Notes under the pieces: model-generated
What the model was told of the DNA's origin: nothing
The model's database searches: none
What the model saw: only the letters and a program-made list of their open reading frames with translations
DNA from: Skeletonema tropicum
Taxonomy: Eukaryota; Bacillariophyta; Thalassiosirophyceae; Thalassiosirales; Thalassiosiraceae
Direction: 5' to 3'
DNA: 64,000 bases
NCBI GenBank assembly: GCA_037178625.1
Contig: CM074128.1
Location: forward strand, 3,038,001 to 3,102,000
Position numbers and translations under genes: made by a program
Shown here: one piece after another, positions 1 through 10,939 of the stretch
How positions within the stretch are numbered: the stretch's first letter is position 1
How the letters are laid out: each line of letters opens with the position of its first letter

Positions 1-1514
1 CTTTCTTTGGGCCAGGCAGTTCCGAAACTCAAATCGCACATCGCGAAGATGCTTCTGGCCAAATTGAATGTGGCTGATAAGAGGACACACGTGGGAATAC
101 TGGTTGGTGATGATAAATTCGCATCCGATACGAAGGAGATGATTGTTGCCTTAATTTCTATGTGGATGTGCGTAGAGCAGAGAGATTTAGTCAATGGAAT
201 TCTCTCTTCTGGAAATGGGAGCAGCCCAGCGCATTCAGAGTTAGAGTGGCTGATTACTACAGCAATTGGCGAGTCGCTCAGCGCGATTGCACCTTTTCTC
301 AACTCCCTGTCTTCTGCTAACTCGCGATGAACAAATGAAGCAGGTAGTACTTGTGGTGGGGAAAGCGCTAACAACGGAGGATGTTTGTTTCTGATAGGCA
401 GAACGCTGCACTCCCAATGATGGAAGAGCTGATGAAACTTTTAGATTCCTTACGAACCGATGCGCTGCAAGCAAAAACCCGAGAGCGCGTTCTGCTTGCA
501 TCTTTAGTCTCCCGATCCAGCAACATGACCGAGGCATTCTCAAATGCTTACGTCAGCTCTATTATTCGTGCTGGTGAAGCTTTGACACACGAAGATGTCT
601 GCGAAATTGTGCAAGACACAGACGTCAGGGCTTCAACGATGCTGCCATTTGACTACTTCCAGGATAATGCTGGCGTATGGGAAGAGCCGTGCCGTCCTGA
701 ACAGGGCTATCATGCTGGACTCAGTGGTGTCGAAATGAAAAAGGAAGCGCACGCTAGATCGTTACTTCGGAAGTCAATGAAAAGGCTACAAGACCAACTT
801 GGTCTGAAGGGAGGAATCTTGGATGGTGGTCCTTATTACCCATTGGCACCGATTATCCCATCGACGCCGACTACTCCAACTGGTCCGTCGCTGATGAGGT
901 CGATAAGTGGATCAGCGAAGCAAAAGGGCTCAAGCGACAACGCCCCACCAGATGCAGCTTTCAATCCTGGGCACTTCGTGCCGCCAATGAATTGGAATAT
1001 CAATAATGTATCGAACTTGCCATACGGCCAGTACTCACTTGAATCTATGCAATATTCTTCTGTTGGAGACATCTTGACTGATGAAAAGAGAAAGGAGTAT
1101 CAGGCCAATCAGGAGGATTCGAGTATCAGTCTAGCTCAAAAGTTCCGCAGCACACACGAAATAAAGTGGGAAGATGTTGCAAACATGTTTCTTCACGGTG
1201 GCAACAGCCGGCAGATTGACATCAACTCTGTCCTTACCGCAGAACAAGGTCCCTTGGGCGCTGATGACCCTGCTAATGCTGGAAAGAAGAAGATATATGC
1301 TCCATTTGTGGAGACTTTTAATATTTCATCCCTAGAGTCAATAGTTGCAAATCAGGATGACAGTGATGATGATGGAGAGGAAGATATCAGCGATGAAACC
1401 ATAATCAAAGCGCACCAAGAAGTTCTTGACGAGATGAAGCTGAAATTGGATGCAGCTCTTGAGAAACGAAAGCAGCTAACACAGCAAAGAGGCCGAAAGA
1501 AGTCAATTGGATAA
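1..1514 (+). CDS. Conserved-looking orphan protein, 5' end cut by the window
   Basis: The reading frame is already open at base 1, so the true start lies outside the window. It runs in three frames that join if one base is skipped near 326 and one near 385; the bridging segment contains KALTTEDV, which resembles EALTHEDVCEIV further on and suggests an internal repeat. The N-terminal half is predicted helical. The middle carries an aromatic/acidic patch (MLPFDYFQDNAGVWEEP, then GYHAGLSG). The C-terminus is acidic and then basic coiled-coil (DDSDDDGEEDISDE, then a Lys/Arg/Gln-rich tail ending in KKSIG). No catalytic motif or membrane segment was seen and I do not recognise the family. The product is probably a soluble cytoplasmic or nuclear protein. 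Confidence 0.6.
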
Positions 1515-1835
1515 TAATTTCGTAATACATCTTCATTTATTTTTTACAATCCACATATTCGATATGCACTACACTGCTAGCTTCTCTAGAGAGTATGGAC
1601 CGAATGACTGGAAGTAGATAAGAACATGATGAAATGAAGCGAGGTGAGCGGGAGGATAGTAGGTAGTAGGCGACTTCATGTAACGAAAGTTTTGTTACAA
1701 GTTGTTACCCAGCCTTCTTCGCGCACAGTCGTCACTCGGAACAATGAAGATGAAGACCTAGCAAGCTCTCACTAGCCACCTCCTACGCACGCACCTCTGC
1801 TAAAAGCTGAGGAGACTGCTCGCCACACTTCAACC
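1515..1835. other. Intergenic spacer
   Basis: This 321-bp spacer holds the 3' end of the upstream gene and the likely promoter of the GNAT-PhzF gene. A short hairpin-like pair of GTAAC/GTTAC words occurs near 1680-1705. No ORF was supported. Confidence 0.5.
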
Positions 1836-4014
1836 ATGGCGTCATCCCCGGACGCAGATGACATCCTGACCAGGCTCAAGTTTCGAGTCGTTCAGCCGGT
1901 GGATATTCCTCGTTGTCACCAACTGGGTACCCATTCCTTCACGGTTGATCAGGTATCATCAACCTCTGAGTTGCAAGCTCAGACAGCATCATGCAGCCCC
2001 ATTTTTTCGGTGCGTCCTTCCTTAAGAGGCCGAAGGGGGGTACGAAGAAGGAGAAGCATGCCTTGTCTCTGCTGGATGATGCTGACGGCCGCAGTGATAT
2101 GGGACATGCCCAATGGCAGCGATGAAGCATGTCATCATTCAGTGCATGGAACGTCTGAAAATGAGCTCATCGGGTATATTTGTGGTACGAGATGCCACAA
2201 CTTTGCACCAGATTGCACATAGGATTGCATCGGATGCTTCATCTGCACCTCTATCACCAGGGGGCAGAGAACAGTCGCCTTCAGAATCTTCTTATCCCTA
2301 CTCGAAAAAGCATGAACCTCACGGACCTTATCTAGCTATTCATTCCATCGTGGTTCAACAAGAGTATCGACATTTAGGAGTTGCAAGGGCGATGCTGGAG
2401 AATTATATCAATGCTATAGAAAAACTGAATGGAGAGGTGGATGAAGCTGGAATCAACAGACGACGCAACAAACTAAAAGGAGCGAAAACGAAGATTCAGA
2501 AGATCATATTGCTTACCAATAGCCACCTCGTGGATTTCTTTGTCTCCTTGGGATTCCGATGGAAGACTACTTTGAGCCTGGGAGCTTTCCCTCTGTATGA
2601 ATTGGAACGAGATGTGAGGCAGTCTCCTATTATATCTACCTCACGGGCTCTAATGAAAGGCCCTTCGTCACAGCCGAAGATGGAGCCAGAATGTTACCTT
2701 GTTGATTCTTTTGCAAACCCGAGACGATGGGGGAGCGGCAACTCCGCTGCCATTGTATTGTTGCAGGCTCCTCCATCGCAGCTAATTGCCGATATTGTTG
2801 ACGACAACGACACCGGTATGTGGGGTACAATGAAAGAACAATTGGATGATATACTTCTCAGCGCAAATGAGGACGACGAACAGGAGGTTGCCAATGCAAG
2901 AGCAGATGTCTGGATGCATTATGTCGCGAAGGAGTTCAACCAGCCCGCGACCGCCTTTGTGTGGAAGCTGGATGCTGATGAAATAGATGGCACGAGAGAC
3001 CGGTGTGGGAGTGAAGGCGCATCAACGCTGCAATTTGATAATACATCAGAACACAGTGGAGGATTAGAATACGACTCGGTGACTGATTTACAATCACACA
3101 CATCTGATAACCAAAAGAGTGAATTCGAATATTACACAAGATTCATGTCTAGGACAGGCATCGAGTTGGACATGTGTGCCCATGCAACACTTGCAGCCGC
3201 TTCTGTGCTCTTTCGTAAGTATGCAGTAGCACAGAATGGCATAGATCAGCAGGAAAGAGTGCTCAAATTTCACTCGAGAAATAGTGTCGAACTCAGGGCC
3301 AGACACGCTCCGCCTTCGCCCTTGGAAGTAGTTACAAACTCCATGTCAGACAGTATTCGAATAGAAATGGACTATCCTTGGCGTAGCGTAGACCCCCTGT
3401 CGGGAAAAGACCAATCATCCGTTATTGCTCTGCTTCGTAGAGCATTTTTTGGAGCTTGGTCTGTAGTACCGCCAGAGGAAGATGATAGTGACAATGAAAC
3501 AGACGGTTTAGCGTTCTCGTTGAAGATTGACGATGTGCTTTACGTAGGATTGACAGAGGGAGGTGAAGATTTGTTGGTTGAATTAACTGTGGAAGCGTTT
3601 GATCTGTTATGCTCCAGAAGCGTAGATTATGGTGCTTTAAAGCAGACAAAGTTGCATACGAGAGGTATCATCATATGTTGTGAGATTCCCGACGGAGAGT
3701 CTCCTGTAAAAACTGACGGAAAGCGTCGGTCAGAAGGAGACTCTTCAATCCAACCTCTCGAAGGACTTGATTTCCGTTCTCGATACTTTGAACCAAAGGT
3801 CGGCGTTAACTGAAGATCCTGTCTCAGGTTGGCCACACTGCGCAGCTCGGTCCATATTTTGGTGTGCGGAGAAAGAAAGATAGAGTAATTGGTCTACAAG
3901 AGTCGGATAGAACAGGCCTTGTCGAGTGTGTTCTGAAAGAAGATGAGAAAAGAGTTTGCATTATTGGGAACACTGTCGTCACTGTCAAGGGAAGATTGCA
4001 GATGCAATTTTAGT
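1836..4014 (+). CDS. GNAT N-acetyltransferase fused to a PhzF-family epimerase/isomerase
   Basis: The N-terminal third is a GNAT domain. Its start region reads FRVVQPVDIPRCHQL, a core strand contains ELIGYICGTRC, and the acetyl-CoA pyrophosphate loop is in IVVQQEYRHLGVARAML. The rest is a PhzF-type fold beginning YLVDSFANPRRWGSGNSAAI, with the family's mid-motif around MCAHATLAAASVLF. The signature EDPVSGWPHC lies just past an in-frame stop at 3811-3813. The stop is bypassed if one base is skipped near 3811; a second skip near 3838 continues to a TAG at 4012-4014, ending VCIIGNTVVTVKGRL as PhzF proteins do. Further single-base skips are needed near 1975-2110. The ATG at 1836 starts the GNAT consensus. 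The two domains suggest a bifunctional small-molecule enzyme, but the substrate is unknown. It converges with the exonuclease gene, 47 bp away. Confidence 0.75.
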
Positions 4015-4061
4015 AGGAAAGTTAGGTAATTTATATGTAATGATCTTGACAAGTACATTTA

Positions 4062-6663
4062 TTAAAAGGGTACATTTGAGTAATCGGAAGGGGTCGGGGG
4101 CTGTTTGTAGTTCATCGAGCTGGATCTCAATCTTCGTTCCAAATCATTTTTACATGTCCTCAGTTCCATGCGTTCATAGAATTCAACGAGCTTTGATGGG
4201 TCAAAAGATGACATGCGTACATCACTGACAACTTCAAAAGATGGCGATGACATCATTCTATCGACAGGGACGGTATCTTCCAAAGCTACCAATTGACGAA
4301 ATAACATGACGTTCTCTGCATGTTCCTCCAAGCTTTCTCTTCGCTTTTTCTGCTTGATTTTGTCAGTATTTGCAAGCAACTCGCTTAAACTACCGAATTC
4401 ATTAATCAATTGTGCAGCAATCTTCGGCCCGATTCCGGGTGCTCCCTTAATGTTATCTGAAGCATCACCTGCTAAAGCAAGAAGATCTCCCAATTTGTCG
4501 GAAGATACGCCCCATTTCTCGACAACAGCATCGTGTGATATTGAGTCCAGGTGTAGAGGATCAATCATATGTAGTCTTGGAAAGACATTTGGAGCAGTGA
4601 CTAGTTGCCACAAATCCTTATCTCCAGACATGATGTCGACATTCATCCCTTCATCCAAAGCTAAACGAGATAAAGTAGCAATCACATCATCAGCCTCATA
4701 CCCTTCAGCTTCAACCTGGACTAGTCCAAAAGCAGTTGCTGCTTCCTTGACCAAGTCAAACTGCGGTATCAAGTCTTCTGGACATGGGCCTCGATTCGCC
4801 TTGTACTCTGGATATAGCTCGTGTCTAAAATTGTCGCCCTTTGCGTCGAAGCAAAGGATAACACGAGGTTGTTCTCCTTTCAAAAGTTGACTCAGTAATA
4901 GATTTTGAAGCATGCGACAAACACCATGCAATGCGCCCGTTGGCATGCCATCTTCAGAACGATGGAGAGGAGGCATCGCATGGTACGAACGAAAGATGTA
5001 GGCAGATGCGTCAATGATTAGGAGAGTTTCTCTGTCTGCGACTGAGTCCATGGCTGGTGCTGTTATGTCATCCTTGGTTGGTACTGTTTCAAATATTGCA
5101 ACTTGGCTAATTTCTTCTTTGATTACTTCTGCATCAGCTCTACTGCTTTGCCTGTTGTCGCGTCGAGATAAGTTGCCATAATAATCATTCTTTTTGTCAC
5201 CTTTTTCCAATTGCTCGATCCGCTTAAGTTCTTTCTTTATCTGGCTGGTTACCTTTCTCCACTTTGTAAATATGTTCTGCCATGACATTACCTGCACTTG
5301 CAAGTGCCTCTAACACATCTTTGTTGGTACTACTTCCCTCATCATCTTCACCGAATAAGACTTTGGCAACTTGTTTTGGACTTCCAATATTGAATTCGAC
5401 ACCATCATTAAGTTGATATATTTGAGCTTGAAGGTGTTCAAGCTGGTGAGAAAGTGTGTCGATGCAGGAAGTGCTTACATTCCCAGACGAAGCTTCCACT
5501 GGTATTTTTCGTGGCATATTGTCTGCTTTGTCAGTGTTATTAATAAATGCCTTGACTCTGGGAGGTTCCATGAATGCAGGAGTAAAATTTCTCCGGGTCC
5601 TAGGGTAGAGTTTTGAATCATTATTTGAAGTACCTGCCTTGTTTGACGAAGCATTTAAAGAAGCTTGCTCTTCTTCTTCCACTTTAGTTGGAGCAGTGAC
5701 CTGTGGAGCTACTAGCTTCACGGCGGGTTGTTTATTCGCAACGTTACTGGCATCTTTCGTTATGATCTTGGCTGATCTCTTGACTTGGCCACTTTCAAAA
5801 GGATCATAATCACTATCAGCTTGAGCAAATACGTCTTCATCTGTCATTCCTTCAATTTGTTGATCAATGTTCATATCGTCCTTCTCCTCCTCGAAATTGT
5901 AAACATCATATTCATCTGAATCGTAGTTGGACAAAGTTGGAGGCATTTGTCTTGTACTTCCTGGTTGTATAGGCCGAAATTGATATAATGCTCTGGTGGA
6001 AGGAATGCCCGTCTGTGTTGGTTGCGAGTATTGTTGTTGCTGCTGCTGCTGCCGTTTATTCTGTTCTTGTTGAGTATTACTAGTAGCCGCACGGTAATTT
6101 GATTGCTTTGGAGGATACGGCTGTTGCTTTCGTGGTTCAGTTTGTTGCATTGGTGAAGAGGTTGATCTCGCGCGGATAGGAGATATATTTGGCTGTGCTG
6201 CTCTAAATTTATCCCTGTCATATTCATAATCATCATCGAAGAAATTGCTTGCGCTATTTTCATTCATGTCATAGTCACTGGTAACTTGCTCATCACCCTC
6301 GTCGTCCTCATCGAGAGGCACGTAATTCTGAGAAAAAGGCTTCGGTGTAGCTGGAACGAAAAATAGATCGTCGTAATCGTCAGCACTACGCTTTGATGGC
6401 ATTGAGCTAGATAAACGACGACTAGGCATGCGATACGACGTAGAACCTTCCAGTGGCCTTGCCTCGGTCAAAAATGATATCGGCATCGTCTGCTGCCGCT
6501 GCAGCAATGACACAACATGATGATTGGCAATTGATGGATGTGTAAATGCAGACAATCTGACTGGCCTGTGCGCACTTGTTGATACCACCATGCGCCGCCC
6601 GGTGCTTCTTGAGCATAGATGGAAAAGGACGCACATTGTTGTCACGGTCCGTAGTGATGCCAT
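4062..6663 (-). CDS. PolA-type 5'-3' exonuclease with long N-terminal extension, probably organellar
   Basis: The last ~330 residues form the 5'-3' exonuclease domain of bacterial DNA polymerase I: LLIIDASAYIFRSYHAMPPL, FDAKGDNFRHELYPEYKANR, GYEADDVIATL, SGDKDLWQLV and the helix-hairpin-helix LLALAGDASDNIKGAPGIGP, with the metal-binding aspartates present. No polymerase domain follows. The first ~540 residues are acidic, polyQ and low complexity; they begin with a hydrophobic MCVLFHLC stretch and a Ser/Arg-rich segment containing RLSAFTHP, which could be plastid targeting. Near residue 424 there is FNIGSPKQVAKVLF, which resembles the Pol I FNINSPKQL motif. One extra base near 5253 separates the two reading frames (HIYKVEK joins VTSQIKK). 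The likely role is organellar RNA-primer or flap removal. Function is inferred from the domain. Confidence 0.8.
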
Positions 6664-6866
6664 CTCTTGTGGTAGGACTATGACGATAGCTTAGTTTATG
6701 AGCAATATGTATTGATGTCATGCACCTGTTCTTGCTGGTAGGTAGGTGTTGCCATAGATGTTGGCTTAACTTATTGCGCCGAAGATGCTACTTATTCCTA
6801 CGTACATGCCAATACAATGCTGGATCGTTAGGAAGAGGGAGAGGAGAGGTGCCTAATGATAGGACG

Positions 6867-7812
6867 ATGGTGGGCAGCTCTTACGGAAAGAAGACTTACG
6901 GTAGCAGGGCGCGGAGTTCCCAACCATTGAAGGTATTATCTTCTGCGTCTGCGATCATTCTGATCATTTTGTGTCTCTTCACTATTTACGGCTTTGGTGT
7001 CGGCTTGAAACGAACACATAGCATTGATTTTGTAATCAAGCAGTCTTCGAGTACAACAACGGATAATAATAGCCCTATAAATGACAGCGGAAGCAGCAAT
7101 GGGCCAACTATTCACTCCTTGGATGACTTGTCACAGGAAGAGCTACATCCAAAAGCCAGTAGCCATCGCCACATAGTATCACCTCCTCCAGACGATAAAC
7201 CTATATCTTTGGTTACATGCGAAACTACCGTCGGTTATCTTCATATAGTTGTACAGTAAGTGCATTGTGAACCAGTGAACAGGCTGATTTTCTTATCATC
7301 AATGCTCGTCTGCCTCTCATTCTGGTTCGTTTTCAAACATTACAGTCCATCTTGGGCACCTCTTGGTGCAGAACGATTTCTCCACATGGTTGAGACGAAA
7401 TACTTTTCGAGTAAAGTTGCCTTAATGAGATGCGTCAAAGGCTTCCTTTGTCAATTCGGAATAGCAGGTATTCCAGAGTATAACAAACCTTACAATGGGA
7501 GAAAAAATAGTCTTCAAGATGATAAGAATTGGCTGCCAGAGGGACCAACGCATCGAACAAATGAACTTGGAGTGAAGAGATTCAGCAAAGGTTACCTGGC
7601 GTACGCTGGTGGAGGCAAGAACAGCCGTTCGAACCAGTTCATTGTAGCCCTTGAAAGATAATGAACGATTAGGCGGAGGAAGTCCTTGGGAGGTACCTTG
7701 GGGAGAGCTTGTCGGCGCAGAGAGCTATGCTACTCTTGATTCTATATACACTGGCTATGGAGAGAAGGGTCCTCCTCAAGGCGAGCTTAGGAGAGAAGGA
7801 AGCTCAGTATAG
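6867..7812 (+). CDS. Membrane-anchored cyclophilin-like peptidyl-prolyl isomerase
   Basis: I chose the ATG at 6867 because it puts a basic N-terminus directly before one hydrophobic segment (ASAIILIILCLFTIYGFGVG), giving a type II signal anchor. A Ser/Asn-rich linker follows. The cyclophilin-like domain starts at TCETTVGYLHIVV and is interrupted by a 90-bp GT-AG intron (7256-7345), after which PSWAPLGAERFLHMV restores the family's P-A-ENF-L region. Later hallmarks are FSKGYLAYAGGGKNSRSNQFIVAL, equivalent to GLLSMAN..TNGSQFFI. One extra base near 7654 breaks the frame, and the skipped frame continues SPWEVPWGEL to a TAG at 7810-7812. Several active-site residues of canonical cyclophilin A differ, so catalysis is uncertain. 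The location is probably ER/Golgi membrane with a luminal domain. Confidence 0.75.
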
Positions 7813-7902
7813 AATTCAAAAGATTTTCCCTCGGTTGGATTACATCTTGAGTTGTACATTAGTGGACACCAGATAACTTTCACTTTTATTATGTGCTGTA
7901 TT

Positions 7903-10185
7903 CTACGACAACTTTCCAACATTACCGCCTAAATCATGTATTGGTGGCGGAAAGTGCCCTCTGTGTGTCTTTCTTGTCACACTTGTCAAGGGATTCACGC
8001 TCATTCCTGTTCCGTCCTCAGTTGCTTCTCTCCCATTTTTCACATAATAATTCAGAATGCGTGATGTCGCCGGCGCATCTGGAATATCAACAGGTTGTTG
8101 TTTTGGGTCATATCGTGCTTTAGTGAGATGGTCTTTCACATCGATGGCTAGCTTCTTTCCTAATTCTACACCCCATTGATCGAAGGAATTGAGGTCCCAG
8201 ATGAAACCTTGAACAGCCGTTCTGTGTTCGTAGAGGGCAAGAATCTGACCAGTGACATATGCAGAAAGTTGAGGAAATAATAATGAACTGCTTGGACGAT
8301 TTCCGTCGAAGACTTTGTGCAAGATCAATTCCTCTGCGCACCCTTCCGCTCTGACTTCGTCGGCAGTCTTGCCGTTTGCTAGCGCATCAGGTTGAGCAAA
8401 GAAATTGCTCATCAATTCGTCGTGAGACGATAACTTTTCTCCGTCAATTAGAATATCATGTTGACTCTGTACAAAGCCGAGAAAGTCGACAGGTATTGTT
8501 TGGCCCTGGTGGATCAGCTGGAAAAATGAGTGTTGACTGTTGGTCCCTGGTTCACCGAAATCGACCTCGCCGACAGGATAGTCAATTTCTATTCCATGGC
8601 GAGATATTCTCTTCCCGTTTGATTCCATATCTAGCTGCTGAATATGTGCTGGTAATCTCAGCAATGCCTGAGCGTAGGGAATCAACGCGCGAGAGTTGTA
8701 TCCCATGAACTGAAGAGTTCCAAACACCCAACAAACCCATGAGAATTGGAATATTTTGTCTCATTGGAGCGTTGATGAAGTGTTCATCCATCGATCTTGC
8801 CCCCTCTAAAAATTTCTCGAACAAATCATATCCGTACAACAAGCTAATTGGAACAGCCCCAGCAGCTCCACAAACACTATATCTTCCTCCTACCCAATCC
8901 CAAAATCGGAAGAAGTATTTCTCTGTATCAATGCCGAAAGCTTTGACATTCGCAGTAGCAGAAACTGATGAACAAGCCACTACGTGTTTCTTGACAACAT
9001 CAATGTCATCCCCCATGAAATCCCAGAGCCACTGTCGCATCGTCCGAGCATTCAACATTGTCTCTGCGGTTGTAAAGGTCTTTCGAAACGATAATAATCA
9101 AAGTTTCCTCTGGATCTAGGTCAGCGCATGTCCTTTCTACATCCACTGGATCTACATTGGCCAGAAATCCTTAGACTGTATCCCAATGATGAGCTGATAC
9201 CCTCTTCTTCAGTTTTGAGGACCTGTTGGGTAGTCGAAATGAAGCACAGTCAGTTTTTAGCAAGCGCACAAAGAGACGCAACCAGATAATACCAATAAGA
9301 GACCACAAGATAACTTACTTCATGTAAAAACTCTGGCCCTAGATAACTTCCACCAATTCCCACAGACACAATATTTCTCATGCGCTTTCCAGTGTAACCC
9401 GTAATATGCCCCGATCGAAATGCCTCTGTAAATTGTTTGATTTGGTCCAGAACTTCATGAACTTCCTTAATTGCATCCTCATCATCCACAAAGACTGTCC
9501 CAATTTTGTCTTTACTCGCCCTCAACGCCGTATGCAGCACCGCTCGATCTTCCGTAAAATTGATCTTCTCCCCATTCACCATGGCCTGTATCCGTTTTGT
9601 TAATTCTTGTTTCTCCGCCAAGTCAAACAACAAGTCCATAGTTTCGAGTGTCACCTGTTGTCTCGAGTAATCAAAATAAACCCCATCGTGTTCCGCAAAC
9701 ATGGCATCACATCGGACAGGATCTTGTAATAATTCTCGAAGATGGGTCGATTTGATAGTTTGTACGGCGTGCCGTTGAAGTTTCCTCCATTCTTGTGTGG
9801 ATGATACGAGTGGTGGTGGTGATAGGACCCTTGGGATGTTGGATAGGAATTCGGAAACTCGTGCGCCAGCGTTGATATTATTAGTGTGGTGATTTGCTGT
9901 GGAATGGTCGTGATGAGCGTCCAATTGATGTTCCAAGTCATCGTGCAGGGGAAATATGTGGCTAGTTATATCATGGTCATCATCGTCGACTTCATCGAGG
10001 TGGTGAATTGGAGGATATGACACTTTCTTTGACGTAGGATGCCCGAGGCCGAACCCTCTTCTTCCTTTTCGACTTGACGCTTTGGAGTGGAGCGGATGAT
10101 GTGTGTTCAGAGGCGTAACTGCCTGCTGGAAGGGCGAAGTTTGAAAACTACGTATGGTCGATATTGATTGCAATACACGTGTCAT
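7903..10185 (-). CDS. GPI: Glucose-6-phosphate isomerase with N-terminal presequence
   Basis: This is the enzyme of glucose-6-phosphate/fructose-6-phosphate interconversion. The phosphate-binding [47 protein letters not shown] and [10 protein letters not shown] motifs are all present. A 96-bp intron (9318-9223) is phase 0, after FLHE. Three single-base insertions (near 9155, 9086 and 8717) split exon 2, and removing them gives a continuous family-length protein. The first ~120 residues precede the conserved domain. They begin [17 protein letters not shown], rich in Arg/Ser and lacking acidic residues, which looks like a mitochondrial presequence rather than an ASAFAP plastid leader; a His/Asp-rich stretch follows. 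A cytosolic location with an odd N-terminus is also possible. Confidence 0.9.
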
Positions 10186-10939
10186 GGTCAGTTTGGCGAG
10201 GTATCAAGACCAGCTGCACAATCATCCAATGGACAGGCAATGACATTATGCACTCACCTCTGTACTGACACCGATAGACTCGCCGACAGCGAAAACCATA
10301 TTAACTCCTTCATCATACTAATCTTGGGTCGCTGCCTCCTATTATGTCGTTGCAATTCCCAACCCCTACCTACTTCTTACTGAAGCGCAAGTTACTCCTA
10401 TTATGACAGGCTGTGCCGCGGCTCGACATCTGCGGAAGAAGAGAAGAACGCATTTGGCGCACGAGATGCACCTTTTCCCTTTCCACTTCAAGTTTAGTTT
10501 GAAAATGGCATGAATCTCGATCGATAAATGGGAATGGCCAATAGATGAGACGTTCCATTCTCTGTGTGTAACAGAATGCGATGGGATGTAACAGGCAGAG
10601 GTATGTAGGAGCGGTCAAGCTTTCAAACCTTCGCATTCTTCTAATGAAGATGACATTGAGCTAGACCTGTCTAAATCCAGCTAAATGAAAAGGGGCTGTT
10701 ATGAATTTGCTTCCTCAATCTTTCATCTTCATCCCAGCAAAACGAATCGAGCTCTCAGGCTGATTAACATAAATAAACCCAGACGAGACTTATTGCCACG
10801 GTCGCTCGCAACACAATAGCTTCTCCGCACTGGTGTGCCACAGTTCATCTTTCTTGGATTGACGATTTCAAAATTACATCATATTATATGCAAATCTTCT
10901 GGTCAAATTTTCAAAGGAAGATATTAACAAACAGTAGCC
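10186..10939. other. Intergenic region between divergent genes
   Basis: This 754-bp region separates the divergently transcribed isomerase and YYTI-repeat genes and must contain both promoters. Short ORFs here have no recognisable content. No repeat or RNA gene was seen. Confidence 0.5.

Noticed and set aside
7600..7640. tRNA T-loop-like word CCGTTCGAACC
   Set aside because: It is inside the cyclophilin coding sequence and no acceptor or anticodon stem can be built around it.
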